Position numbers and translations under genes: made by a program | The notes under the pieces: generated by a model | Databases searched by the model: none | The model's input: the letters and a program-made list of their open reading frames with translations, nothing else | What the model was told of the DNA's origin: nothing | Source of the DNA: Cynocephalus volans | Taxonomy: Eukaryota; Chordata; Mammalia; Dermoptera; Cynocephalidae | Direction: 5' to 3' | DNA: 64,000 nucleotides | NCBI RefSeq assembly: GCF_027409185.1 | Contig: NC_084471.1 | Span: forward strand, 4,804,535-4,868,534 | Shown: positions 12,001 through 41,925 of the stretch, one piece after another | Layout of the letters: every line of letters starts with the position of its first letter | Numbering within the stretch: position 1 is the stretch's first letter

Positions 12001-14054
12001 GGTGGAAATGACAGTAACTGGTGATTTGAATGAACATGGGAAGTTCTCAGCTTGGACAGCTGGGTGACGGAGGAGCCATGTACTTTGATGGGAAAGACAA
12101 AAAAGAACAGGTGAAGGATGGGGTGTGCAGGGGCATGCTGAGTTTGAGGTGGGATACATCCATGTGGAGATGCCAAATAGGCAGGTGAATATACAAGTCC
12201 AGAGCTCAGAGGAGAGATTGTGCTCAAGACAAAATGCGGGCATCCCAGGAAAGCAGATGGGATGTAAAGCTGAGGGAATGCTGATGGCCCCTAGGGCAAA
12301 GGCACAAAGAGAGCCTAGACCAGGTCCTAGGAAAGATCAGCTTCAGAAGATGGTAGAGGAGGAAGAGGAGCCTGCAAAGAGGCAGAGATACACCAGCTGG
12401 AGAGGCAGGAGGAAAACCAAGAGTGCCTCAGAAGCCAAGCAAGGCAAGTCTGCAGAAGGAGAGAAGGTCAAACGTAATTCAGAAGTTGATTGATTAATCG
12501 AGGACAGAAAAGTGACCAGAGATTTGGCAATATGGAAGTCACCAGGGACTGATGAGAGCAGCCTGAATGGAGTGATGAGGACAGAAGCTGGAATAGCAGG
12601 GGTGGAGTGAAGTGAAAAAAAATAGCAAAAGAAACAGAGAAAGCTCTTCAAGTTTGGCTCTGAACAAGGAACACAGCAAAGGAGAGGCAGCAGAGGAGAT
12701 ACACAGGGAACATACCTGTATGTCGATGATGAGCATAATCCAACAGACAGGAAGAAGTACTCAATGGAATACTACTCTGCCATAAAAAAGAATGAAATTC
12801 TGCCATTTGCAGCAACATGGATGAACTTAGAGAAAATTATGTTAACTGAAATAAGCCAGGCACAGAAAGAGAAATACTGCATGTCCTCAGTCATAAGTAG
12901 GAGCTAAAATAAAGAAAGAAAGGAAAGGAAAACAGAAAGAAAGAAAGAAAGAATGAATGAATCACAATAATACATTAAACTCTCAAAAAAAAGAGAACAG
13001 AACTGTGGTTATTAGAAGTGGGGGGGTTGGCAAGAAACTAGTTAAGGGTCATAAAGATTGATAACATTTTGTAAACATGAGTATATCAATTATCCTGATT
13101 TGATCACCACATACTGTACACATGTATTTATATTCGATTCTGTACCCCACAAATATATATAATCAATTATCTTTCAATAAAAAAATTGTCAAAAAAATGA
13201 AATAAATGAAAAAAAAAAAGGCCATGAAGGGAGGGCGACAGAAGGGAGAGCCCTCAAGAAGCAGCGATGGGGGTTCAGCAGGTACGTGGAAGGGACATAT
13301 TTGAAAGGGAGGGTATAGCAGGCAGGAGGGGAGGGGTGCAGAAGCAAATGCCTTTTTAGATACAATGAAGAAGCAGTGATGATGCGCAAGGTCTCCACGA
13401 CCGTTTCTGCAAACTAGAGGTGTCGAGGACACTTGGGTATCCAATCCACCTGCCTCACACGGGTGTTGTGAGGACCAAAGGATAAAAGGATGTCAAGAAG
13501 TTTTAAGAGAAAAAGAGGATGTGGCCTTGAACTCATTTTGTGAAGCTGTGCCCTCACCCTGATACACAAACCAGACAAGGACAGAAGGAGAAAGGAACGT
13601 TAGGGGCCAGGCTCACTCACTACCATGGTCTCAAAGATCCTAAGCAAGTCTTTGCAAACAGAAACTGCAACAAGCAAAAAAGAAGACATCAAATTCAGTT
13701 CAACAAACATTTGAGTACCCAGATGTCAGGTACTGTGCTCGCACTGGGGATACTAAATAAAGTGGATGAGAATCCCTGCTGTGATGGAATTTAAAATGGG
13801 TGGCGGGGAGGAGGGAAGAACGTGTGAGAGAAAACCAGAAATTAAAGACAGGTACCATGTGTTTGTTTCATGGGTGCAGAGCACAAGACGAGCACTGAAT
13901 AAATAAGCGAATACTACATCCTCATAGAAACGTTAAACCCATCTCCATCTTTCCTGAACTCTAACAAGGACTTACCTTCCTTCTTGGGAACATCCCTGCC
14001 CGCTTCTCCTGCCTGGCCGGCTGAAGGCACATCTCTGACGTGTCCTCCTTCCAT
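1554..14054 (-). CDS. GTSE1: GTSE1 (G2 and S-phase expressed protein 1), 5' half of gene, five coding exons
   Basis: GTSE1 is a cell-cycle-regulated, microtubule-associated protein. From the family literature, it limits MCAK activity, works with the clathrin/TACC3 machinery on the spindle and restrains p53 after DNA damage. Five minus-strand exons are identified by similarity to remembered human GTSE1: 13976-14054 (from ATG; MEGGHVRDVPSAG), 6131-6188 (ILLLVDEKFDFDLSLSS), 5392-6037 (NEDDEVFFGPVGHKERCIAA, FVEVYKEAHLLALQIES), 2376-2546 (KKEIPASPSK, SHRDVLPDK) and 1554-1680 (LGLKKTLLKPPGCTGNLARK). All junctions are GT-AG and phases agree (79, 58, 646, 171 and 127 coding bases; 360 codons plus one base). 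No stop interrupts the joined frame. The C-terminal half, including any SxIP and clathrin-binding motifs, lies beyond base 1. TTC38 is the upstream neighbour in the same orientation, as in human. Confidence 0.95.
2376..2546 (-). CDS. GTSE1: GTSE1 coding exon (fourth coding exon)
   Basis: The acceptor is attttcag and the donor aacaag|gtaagt. It is a symmetrical phase 0-0 exon of 171 bp (57 codons) running from RKKEIPASPSKMKIQ through SHRDVLPDK to GKRSLPVPNK. It corresponds to the human KKEIPASPSRTKIP...GKRAIPVPNK segment. Because it is a multiple of three, skipping it would keep the frame. Confidence 0.95.
2773..2935 (+). repeat. Dimeric CYN-like tRNA SINE
   Basis: There are two tandem tRNA-like units: gggccagcccgtggctcac... 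with gggttcggatcc, then ggcagattagctcatgtggg... with gggttaagatcccgttac. The tail leads directly into a CA microsatellite, which probably grew from the SINE tail. No clear target-site duplication was found. Confidence 0.85.
2939..3042. repeat. Compound (CA)n-AT-(TG)n microsatellite forming a near-perfect palindrome
   Basis: About 26 CA units (2939-2990) are followed by aatatatgta|tacatatatt and then about 15 TG units to 3042. Pairing outward from the centre at 3000/3001 matches every base to 2959/3042 except one (2989/3012). This gives an 84-bp inverted repeat with no spacer, expected to extrude as a cruciform or to form Z-DNA. Confidence 0.9.
3436..4095 (-). mobile_element. L1 (L1M-type) 3' end fragment, minus strand
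   Basis: The reverse strand reads as the end of L1 ORF2 and its 3'UTR. Diagnostic words on the plus strand are 'cagtggtcacactgatttac', 'caatgcaggaggcccccatt' and 'tctccacatccccaccaact'. The part near 3440-3560 resembles old L1 3'UTR. It is 5'-truncated and diverged, so it is an old insertion in a GTSE1 intron. Confidence 0.75.
4100..5007. other. GTSE1 intron, no further gene seen
   Basis: The stretch between the L1 fragment and the SINE at about 5020 is intron DNA of moderate complexity. Several short open frames occur, but none has splice-compatible homology to GTSE1 or recognisable protein similarity. Confidence 0.6.
5021..5191 (-). repeat. CYN-like tRNA SINE, hairpin-arm subtype with internal 14-bp duplication
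   Basis: A T-run (the tail of the minus-strand copy) precedes gtgaccggccgcaccacgct and ends at the reverse-complemented head near 5190. The target-site duplication aggaggaggtattttt starts at 5008 and again at 5192. The anticodon-arm region carries a tandem duplication gtgggagcactgct x2 (about 5112-5139), which is absent from other copies. Confidence 0.85.
5392..6037 (-). CDS. GTSE1: GTSE1 large coding exon (third coding exon)
   Basis: The acceptor is taaaaatag and the donor gagaag|gtaggc. The exon is 646 bp: one base completes a serine codon, then 215 codons follow. The conserved blocks are ANEDDEVFFGPVGHKER, WSPLTGEKFVEVYKEAH, VERFIQESKLKINLFEKEK, KKSPTSLKRETYYLSDSPL and LPRASSV. These match human GTSE1 residues near 50-260. 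The central Pro/Ser-rich portion is the most diverged, as expected for a disordered region. Confidence 0.96.
6131..6188 (-). CDS. GTSE1: GTSE1 coding exon (second coding exon)
   Basis: This 58-bp exon has acceptor tctccccag and donor ttcaag|gtaaac. It encodes D-ILLLVDEKFDFDLSLSSS and is flanked by split codons: the G of GAC comes from the previous exon, and AG|T is completed in the next. It matches human DILLLADEKFDFDLSLSSSS. Confidence 0.94.
6558..7363 (+). mobile_element. 5'-truncated L1 (ORF2 end, 3'UTR and A-rich tail) with target-site duplication
   Basis: It begins in late ORF2 ('gatatcatctcacccgttag') and continues through 'gatccagcaatcccacttct', 'aatggaatactactcagcta' and 'gaaataagccaggcacagaa' to a 3'UTR ending in 'ccacaaatatgtataatc' and an A-rich tail. 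The 11-bp duplication aattaacttcc flanks it at 6547-6557 and 7364-7374. The intact duplication and readable ORF2 end suggest a moderately young insertion. It sits in GTSE1 intron between coding exons 1 and 2. Confidence 0.9.
7375..8039. other. GTSE1 intron, no gene seen
   Basis: This is unique-looking AT-rich intron sequence. The block at about 7490-7830 has the character of an old degraded repeat, but I cannot assign a family. No coding or RNA gene signal was found. Confidence 0.5.
8040..8935 (+). mobile_element. L1M-type ORF2 fragment
   Basis: Diverged L1 ORF2 reverse-transcriptase coding sequence is recognisable by 'agccagtttcataggataat'-like and 'cctacagaccagtctcacat' words and by the 'agtcctagacgagaatatta' block. 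It is broken by many changes and carries a MITE at 8669-8750. It is roughly collinear with the L1 sequence at 9320-11330 but overlaps it slightly in ORF2. The two are therefore either one rearranged copy or two neighbours. Confidence 0.65.
8669..8750. mobile_element. 82-bp mariner/Tc-type MITE inside the L1 fragment
   Basis: The ends are inverted repeats of about 20 bp: caagggtacttcaaaaagtt on the left and the complement of aactttttgaagtacctta on the right. TA dinucleotides flank it (8667-8668 and 8751-8752), as expected for Tc1/mariner insertion. It has no coding capacity. I recall similar 'gtacttcaaaaagttca' termini in mammalian mariner-derived elements but cannot name the family securely. 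Confidence 0.7.
8936..9310. repeat. Interspersed repeat, family not assigned
   Basis: Sequence such as 'ttcaagtggcttacgacaac' followed by 'ggacccaggctggtggagcc' is familiar as a mammal-wide interspersed repeat. It interrupts or separates two L1 fragments. I cannot name the family with confidence. The single open frame (9 kb, about 84 codons) has no recognisable similarity. Confidence 0.4.
10148..10324 (-). repeat. Dimeric CYN-like SINE inserted in L1
   Basis: This is a minus-strand dimer: the T-tail, 'gatcttaacccttgacttgg', 'ttgtcagcaccacgctctcc', then 'tatagggatccgaacccatg' and 'gttatcagcaccacactctc'. The target-site duplication aatatttgcaact is at 10135-10147 and 10325-10337. Confidence 0.92.
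10527..10695 (+). repeat. Dimeric CYN-like SINE inserted in L1
   Basis: This is a plus-strand dimer with the head 'gggctggcctgtggctcact' and the internal 'gtgctgataacaccaaggcc' and 'gtgctgacaacaccaagcca'. The target-site duplication aaaaataaactcaccc (10511-10526) recurs with one mismatch at 10696-10711. Confidence 0.92.
11590..12500. repeat. Ancient interspersed repeat, family not assigned
   Basis: A block around 11690-11860 ('gcaagccatggcaaggagct', 'ttttattttatccgaaatgc', 'aggtcattgaagagttttaa') matches a repeat frequently seen in mammalian genomes, followed by purine-rich sequence. I cannot name the family, and the right-hand edge is uncertain. No coding evidence was found. Confidence 0.4.
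12757..13195 (+). mobile_element. Second L1 3' end, same subfamily as the 6.6-7.4 kb copy
   Basis: From 'caatggaatactactctgcc' to the 3' tail ('ccacaaatatatataatc', then A-rich) it parallels the copy at 6558-7363 but starts later in ORF2. It carries an internal purine simple-repeat stretch (aaagaaagaaagg). Two close copies of the same subfamily in one intron indicate activity of this L1 lineage in the host's ancestry. Confidence 0.8.
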
Positions 14055-14076
14055 GGCGACAGCTGTCAGGCAGTCA
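13976..14076 (-). CDS. GTSE1: GTSE1 first coding exon with start codon
   Basis: The acceptor is tttcccgcag at 14077-14086. A short 5'UTR (14055-14076) is followed by gtcgccATGg at 14054, a good Kozak context. Coding runs MEGGHVRDVPSAGQAGEAGR to DVPKKE plus one base, with donor gaag|gtaagt. Human GTSE1 likewise begins MEGGGGRDEP and reaches DPKKED at this junction. Confidence 0.92.
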
Positions 14077-14089
14077 CTGCGGGAAAGGG

Positions 14090-14800
14090 GCCAAAGGTGA
14101 GCAGGTATCCGAGCCCAGGGCGGCTGCAGCACACACGGGGCGAGGGGGCCGCCAAAGGCCGCGGCCAGCTCAGGGAGAGGGAAAGGCGGCGCGGGGACCA
14201 CCCTGGAACGCCCGCATCCTCAGGGAAACCCCAGGGACCGAGAGCCACTAGGCCGGGAGCTGCGGGGCCGGGGACGGGCCCGAGTCGAGCCCGGACGCGG
14301 TCGGACGGGGATGATGATCTGCCAGCCCTGGGCCCAGTGTGCGGGGCGCTCCGGTTTGCCCCGGGCAGTCCCGTCCTCCTGCGTCCTCGGCGGAGACGCG
14401 AGGGGGCCCGGCTCCAGCCCAGGCCCGGCTGCGGGCAGCGCGCGGCCCTTCCCAGCCCCGAGAACGGGGGCACCGGCCCGCACTTCGCTCACCGGGCGCG
14501 CCCCGCACGCCGCCCCGCCCGAAACGCCTCGCCCGACGCGCCTCCGCCAAGGGTTTAAACGCGGCGCCGGCGGCGCGGGCTGCCCATTGGTCCGTTTGAA
14601 AAGGGCTCCGTGGGGTCGCGGGCCCGGTGCATTCTGGGGGCTGTAGTCGCAGCGTCAGCAGGAGGACGCCCCGGAAGGAGGACGCCCGGTGCCCGCGGTG
14701 CGCGCGCAGGCCGGAGGGCGGCCCGGCTCCGTGACCCGCGGGCTGAGTCCGGCCGGACTGACGGACTGGGCGGGGGACGTCCAGGGGAAGTGAAGATTCC
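14090..14800 (-). promoter_or_regulatory. GTSE1: GTSE1 CpG-island promoter with proposed noncoding exon 1
   Basis: The interval is very GC- and CpG-rich. A strong minus-strand donor cgcccg|gtgagcg ends a putative noncoding exon at 14493, which would splice to the acceptor at 14077. Upstream of that donor lie the CCAAT and CDE/CHR-like elements described separately, placing the start of transcription near 14530-14550. Many GC-driven open frames here are not genes. Confidence 0.7.
14554..14590 (-). promoter_or_regulatory. GTSE1: CCAAT box plus CDE/CHR-like cell-cycle element
   Basis: Read on the minus strand: CCAAT (14590-14586), about 26 bp, then GGCGC, four bases (CGCG), then TTTAAA (14559-14554). 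CDE, a four-base spacer and CHR is the layout of G2/M promoters bound by DREAM/MuvB together with NF-Y. GTSE1 is known as a G2/M-expressed, p53-repressed gene. The CHR variant TTTAAA is less common than TTTGAA. A TTTGAA also occurs at 14595-14600 on the plus strand. Confidence 0.55.
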
Positions 14801-17026
14801 TGCCTCGGGGCGTTCACGTGAAGACTTAGTGAAATGGGTGATCTGCTCTAGTAGGTGTCAGTTATTATCAGTATGGCAGTAAAAATGCACGTCCCTGCCC
14901 TGAGGGGCGTACAGGTGGCCCTAGGTGACCCAGGGACTCTGAGAAAGGGGCATTGCCGGAGGTCGTCCAGCAGTGTGGCAGGAAGCTGTCGTGGGCTGTA
15001 CCGGCCGGCTGGGGAGCGGGACTGAGGGGTGAGCCTAGAGGCGGGTCCGGGCGCCAGGGAAGGCACAAGTTGGGGAAGGGCTGGGGAAGCAGATAGGACA
15101 TCCTGGGCCTGAGCGACACGGAGGGGCCAGAAGGAAACTGGTGGTGAGGCAGCAGCAGCTTGAGACTGACGCCACTTGATCCTTTGCCTGTCAACCGGGT
15201 GTAAGTAGTTCCCACCTCGGGGGCTTGAGGACCAAACGAAGGGCTTTGCCCAGGGCTATGTCACCAAGCGGTAGCTCTAATTAACCAGGACTGATGGCTG
15301 GAGGAGGGCGCAGAAAGGAGGAGCCTGGAGTGACTTACAGGGTCTGTCCTGGGAAGCATGGAACTCTGGAAGGAGAGCAGCATTTTCAGGGATAATGATA
15401 AGCTATTTATTCGGGGCAGGTTGGGTGGAGAGCTGTCCAGGGAGCAGCCACCCTGAGCCCAGGACCTCCTCCAAGAAGCCTTCCAGATTAGCTGGGGCCA
15501 CCTGTGGGCTCCCACGTCCCTGGTTTGGCACCATCCACACCAATCACTGCATGTTGCTGTAATCCTTCAATTCTGATCACAAGTCAGCTCCCCATGAGAC
15601 TGTGAGCTCCTAAAGGGCACAGCAGGTCTCACTCATCACTCCTTTCCAGGTAACAACCAGCCCAGCCCTGGGCACCAGGCAGGGGCTGAGTGAGAACCAG
15701 GCAAGGTGGGGTGTCGAGCGGCTTGGAAGGAGCATGGCCTGCCCACCGCACTCCCCTCTTGGCTTGTCGTGGGATCCCCAACATTCTTTTGTATCTATGG
15801 ACTCCCTCTGCAGTCTTTGCCCTCATTCCTTGCCTCCCAGTGTACTTCCATGTGGTGGGTTTCCCTTGACCTTCCCTTTCCCACCTGAGCCTCTGATCTT
15901 GGGCTCCTTCTTGAGTTCTGTTCCATCTTTTGCATCTTACTTAACTGGAGAATGATGGTGACAGACAGACCGACAGACCCCTGTGCAAATCCCAGCTGCA
16001 AGTATCAGTCAAGAACCTTTGGGTTGCAAGTAACAGAAAACCAGCTTCAATCTGGCTGCAGAAAAAGGAGGATTTATTGGCCAAGGTACAGGTCAGTCTA
16101 GGGGTGGCCTGGATAGAGAGAGGGGCTCCAAGTAGGTCATCAGGTTGGGCTGTCTCCTGTCTGCTTCTTCTGGGTCTTGCTCACCCTTGGGCAGGCTTTG
16201 TCAGGCCTACCAGCCCAGGAGGTCCAAGCTTCCAGCCACCTGCCAGGGATAGTGGCCAGTTCAGTGCTACTTACACTGAATACGTGGTTGCAAGGGCCAG
16301 GCTTGCTGATTCACACACCAAGGGGAAGCTGGCAGGAGCTCTGATGGTCCAGGACTCCAGTGTGTCAGCACATAGGTGCTCAATAAACAGCACAAATTAA
16401 TAACTTGTTGCCGCTACTCTAAACTACATTGTCACTCCACCCCTCTTCTTTTGGTTTCCTCTTTTTTACAACTGGCCTGTCCACAGTAGACTCATTTCTT
16501 CCTTCCCCCAGTAGGATTCTATTTCATTTATTTCTGCATTCATTCAACCATTCACTCACCAACTTTCACTGACAATTACTTAGTGTAGGCCATGTGCTGA
16601 ATGATGCTGGGGACCCAGATGCTGTCCCTAACAGGAGGTCACATCAGGGGACAAAGTTGCAATAGCAAGGGCTGGTGCCAAGGGCCGTGGGGCAGACAGG
16701 AGGCACCCTCACCGGCCTGCAATGGGGGGTGGGAGGGGCAGATGGTTTACTGGAGGAGATACCAGGGTTCCCACTTCCTTGGCCAAGTCATGTCTTGCTT
16801 GGAAGCAGGAGAGGGGAGGGAAGTTCCTGCTTGGGATGTGTCCCTAGCTCCTGCGTAGAGATGGCACCTCTCTTGAAATCCTATTTTAATTACCCATTTT
16901 CTTCACTCAATGCCCCACCCACCCCAAGTTCAAGGAGAAGCCTGTCTCCCCAGAACCCAGTCCCAGGCCTGGCACATAAAAGATGCTCAAAGGTGCCCAG
17001 AAGAGTTAGTCAAAGGAACAGATTAA
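14801..17026. other. Intergenic region between GTSE1 promoter and TTC38 3' end
   Basis: No conserved coding exon was found. An old repeat-like block lies at about 15985-16120 ('agtcaagaacctttgggttg', 'gaggatttattggcc'), family not assigned. MIR/L2-like tails of the 'cataggtgctcaataaa' type lie near 16370 and 16970. Confidence 0.5.
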
Positions 17027-17032
17027 TTTATT
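17027..17032 (-). terminator. TTC38: Candidate TTC38 polyadenylation signal (AATAAA)
   Basis: The complement of tttatt reads AATAAA on the minus strand about 1.14 kb after the TTC38 stop. A 3'UTR of this length is plausible, but other weaker signals exist and no transcript evidence is available. Confidence 0.35.
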
Positions 17033-18171
17033 TTAATCTCAGGAATCTTCCCGGGCTTGAGCAAACTGCAGAGACCTAATAGATTCGGAGGCCTCCTCTC
17101 CCTCCCAAGAGACCTGCCTTCTCTCTGCCCCAAGAAGTTCCTAATAATACAAACTGAAGGAACTGGAAAAGCATCTTTGCTCTCACAGGCCACCCCCTCA
17201 CAGGAAGGCTGCAGCAGCAGGGCTAAGTCAGCACGTTCAGGAGGGACATGGGGCAGGTCCAGGACGGGGAAGCAGGGTACAGAGACAGCCTTTACGAGAC
17301 CAGCTCAAAGCTTTGGTTTTTGCCACAACAGAGCAGCCCTGAGTTCAGTTATCACACTCGAGACCTAGGAAGCCATGTTTCCGAGATCCCGTTAGGATGT
17401 GCAGTTTAAGTAGAGAAACAAGCCCAAATCGGCATAACCAAAGCCCCCTGGAGAGGCTGAAAGACTTCCCTCCAGAGACTGCAGAAGGAGGGCCCCACGT
17501 GTATCATTCATTTGTAAGGAGGGCGGTGTGTGCAGCAGCCAGAGCTGAGACCAAAGGCAGGAAGGTGGGGTCCCCTCTCTCAGGAGGGACACACGGGCCT
17601 CCACTAGCTCTGACTCTGGGCAAGTCACTACTCCCACCCCCCACCCTGCCATCGCTGCCCTCACCTGTAAAATGGGACAACAGACCCCTCTCGAATGTAA
17701 GGAAGACTAAATGAAGGGTTTATCCCAAGGGCAGCCAGTCGGGGGGAGAGAAGGGGCTGCCTCCAGGGGGCTGTTTGGAAAACTCCCTCCCCAGCTGAGC
17801 CTGGCCCCAGCCCTGCCCTGCCATCCAATCCTTGAACAAGCAGGAAGTACAAATATTCCCCTGGGAAATGACTTGCAAGGCAAGTGGAGAGAGAAGCAGC
17901 CATGTTGGTTCTGACTGCTTAGAAGTGCACACCAGCCCTTTACGAGGATTGGAGGAAGATTCTGAATGACATTTAAAATGAATCTGTGTCCCTTCTTCCT
18001 GTAAAACTGCCTGTTTACAGAGCTTTTTGTTTAAGGCTGCAGATTACCCTCTAACAGCTGTAACAGACAGGGTCTAGCTGTTTTCTAACCCTAACCCAGT
18101 GGAGCGGCTGGTCTGACGCCAATGAGGCCGTCGCTGAGGTTCTGCAGGATGGAGGCAGCTGGGCCCGGTCA

Positions 18172-39449
<21,278 letters not shown>

Positions 39450-39529
39450 GGTGCCCCGGGGCTGGGTCTGGGGGACTGGGCTCGCGGCCGCGCGGAGACC
39501 TTCCGTGGAGGGGGCGGAGTCGACGGCAG

Positions 39530-39755
39530 GGTCTGGGCGGGGTCCGGAGGGGGACGTCTGGGCGGGGTCCGGAGGGCGGGGTCCGGAAAGGGGCTCGGGG
39601 CGGGGCTCGGGGCGGGGTCCGGAGGGGGGACGTCTGGACGGGGTCCAGAGGGCGGGGTCTGGGCGGGGTCCGAAGGGGGGACGTCTGGGCGGGGTCCGGA
39701 GAGGGGCGGGGCGGGGCTAGGGGCGGGGCTAGGGGCGGGGTCCGAGCCGGGCTGC
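39530..39755. repeat. GC-rich minisatellite in the TTC38 promoter
   Basis: Imperfect tandem units of about 25-30 bp are built from gggcggggtccggaggggg and acgtctgg, followed by shorter ggggcggggct(a/c) units. The tract starts about 80 bp upstream of the TTC38 ATG. Its G-runs on the plus strand are candidate G-quadruplexes. Confidence 0.85.
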
Positions 39756-40199
39756 GTAGGCTGAGCTCTACAGCTCTCTCCTTGGTGGGTTTCGAACAGA
39801 CCCCGACCTGGCGCAGGGGACCCCGGCCCGACCTCCAAGCCCCGAGGGTCACATGGGCGCCGCGGCGGGCCCGCCCAGTGGGGTGCTCCGAGGGGTGTCC
39901 GCGGGCTCCCCCTCTCCGGGGCTGCCGGAATGCGGACGGGATCGAGGGGGACACGCTTGTGCGGGGGCCTCCGTGCACGCGCCTGTCTCCGCCATCGGAC
40001 TGGGAGCCTGGGGCGGAGGTACGGAGGGCGGGCCCGGGGATGCGCGCTCCCAGGCCCGGCCGGGTCTTGCCTGCCAACCTCCTCCCCTCGCCAGGGGCCT
40101 CCTCCCTGCTGGGGACCCTCTTGGGGAGGCGGCTGCAGTCTGAGTCCCCTGGGAGGCAGGGAGCCCTGGGACAGCGGTCACTTTCAAGTCCATGTAGTC

Positions 40200-41005
40200 A
40201 CCCTCGGAAGCCACCCGCGCGCGCCCAGCACACATTCCCGAGGTCATTCTGGGGCCACATCTCAGGGACCTTTACTGTGTGGCCTCACCCCCTGCCCTGG
40301 GTCCCTTCTCCCTCCCTTTGTCGAAGCAAAACACTACAGCGTGTAAGGAAGTTTCACGGGCACGTTGAGTAGGTTTGCAAAGCGGGGAAGACTCTCTCTC
40401 AGGATGAGGGGAGGGTCTGCCCACTCGAGGAAAAAAGCAAGAGGTTTTCATAGTAAAAGTACAGGGCAGATTAAGCAGTAAACAAGATTCCAAATACTGT
40501 TTTACAACATAATAGGTAAATGATTATATGGAGTCTCCAGGACAATTTTGATCTATAGAACAAGGTTAATTGTGTTCATTGTACCTATTTGTGTCTAAAC
40601 AGTGGGTTTCCTGACCTCAAAAAATTCAAGTGAAAGGTCAGTTTCGTAGGCTCTGAGGAGCAAATCACTTACAGTTCCAGAATGGAGTCACTCACATCTC
40701 TTCAGTTCTCCCCTCTGGCCTCTTTTCCTCTTGGCCTCCTCAAGGTCTTGCAGTGGGAATACTGCTCCCTCTCTAGCAGTACCAGCTTCTGGACCAAACC
40801 TGACTGAGCTCTGCCACTAGTCACAATCCTGCTGCAGTTCGTTCTCTCCTAAGTTAACGTAACCCCTCCCCACTCTCCCCCAGGGTGCGTGTGAATAGTG
40901 CAAGTTCAGGGTCAAATCCAGTCTTCATGTGAAATGTTAATATTTTGTTCATCGTGGATTTTTTTGCATTAATTTTGATTTTCAAAAACATTGCATTAAA
41001 ATATT
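40200..41005. other. Intergenic spacer, nothing identified
   Basis: No exon, RNA gene or confidently assignable repeat was seen. Parts (40560-40800) feel repeat-derived, but I cannot name a family. Confidence 0.45.
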
Positions 41006-41009
41006 ACTT

Positions 41010-41925
41010 GTTTTATGTAAGAGCTGAAACTATATAAAACTCTCAGAAGAAAACATAAATCTGCATGACCGTGGGTTTGGCAATGGATTCTTAGCTGTAA
41101 CACCAAGAAGTCAAGCAACAACGAAAATAGGTAAATTAGACTTCATCAAAATATAAAACTTTTTGCCTGAAAGCACACCATCAGGAGGGTGAAAATGCAA
41201 ACTACAGAATGGGAAAAAATGTTTGTAAACTGTATACAGTCACATGTCACTTAACAATGAGGATATGTTCTGAGAAATGCATCATTAGGTGAATCGTTCC
41301 TAATGTGAACATCAGAGTGCACTTACCCAAACCTGGGTGGTATAGCCCACTACACCCTAAACCACATTGTATAGCCATTATAATCTTATGAGATTATAAT
41401 ATGACAGATTATTATATACTGTCATATATTCGGCCCGCATTGATCAAAACATTGCCTGTAATGGGTAAGGGTCTAGTATCCAGAATATGTAAAGAATTCT
41501 AACAACTCAACAGCAAAATGACAGCCCAATTTAAAAACAGCCAAAGGATTTGAACTGACATTTCTCCAAAGGAGATATATATTTAGCACAATGTTTTGAA
41601 GGTTCATTCATACTGTGGCTAAGTGAAAGAAACCAGACACAAACAATCATGTACTGTATGATTAAATTCACATGAAATATCCAGAATAAGCAAATCCATA
41701 GAGACAGAAAGTAGATTGGAGGTGGCCAGGGGCTTGAGGGGACACAGGGATGGAGAGTGTCTACTAATGGGTATGGGGTTTTCCTTTCAGGGTGATGAAG
41801 ATGTTTTGGAACTAGATAGAGGTGATGGTTGCAAAACACTGTGAATATACTTAACACCACTGAATTGTATGGTTTTAAATGGTTAATTTTATGTGAACTT
41901 TACTTCAATAAAAAAAGTTTATCTG
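41010..41925 (+). mobile_element. L1M ORF2 end and 3'UTR, interrupted by a Tigger element
   Basis: L1 ORF2 words ('gacttcatcaaaatataaaa') precede the insertion at 41229. After it come 'aaacagccaaaggatttgaa' and 'gacatttctccaaaggagat', then a 3'UTR ('tggccaggggcttgagggga', 'ggtgatggttgcaaaacact') ending at 'cttcaataaaaaaag'. Old. Confidence 0.75.
41229..41462 (+). mobile_element. Tigger1-type (pogo) non-autonomous DNA transposon
   Basis: It begins tacagtcacatgtcacttaa and continues 'ggatatgttctgagaaatgc', 'gggtggtatagcccactaca' and 'ataatcttatgagattataa'. These are terminal sequences of Tigger1 as remembered. The middle (transposase) is missing, and the ends are joined as in MER-type deletion derivatives. 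It is inserted in an L1M copy. Confidence 0.75.
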
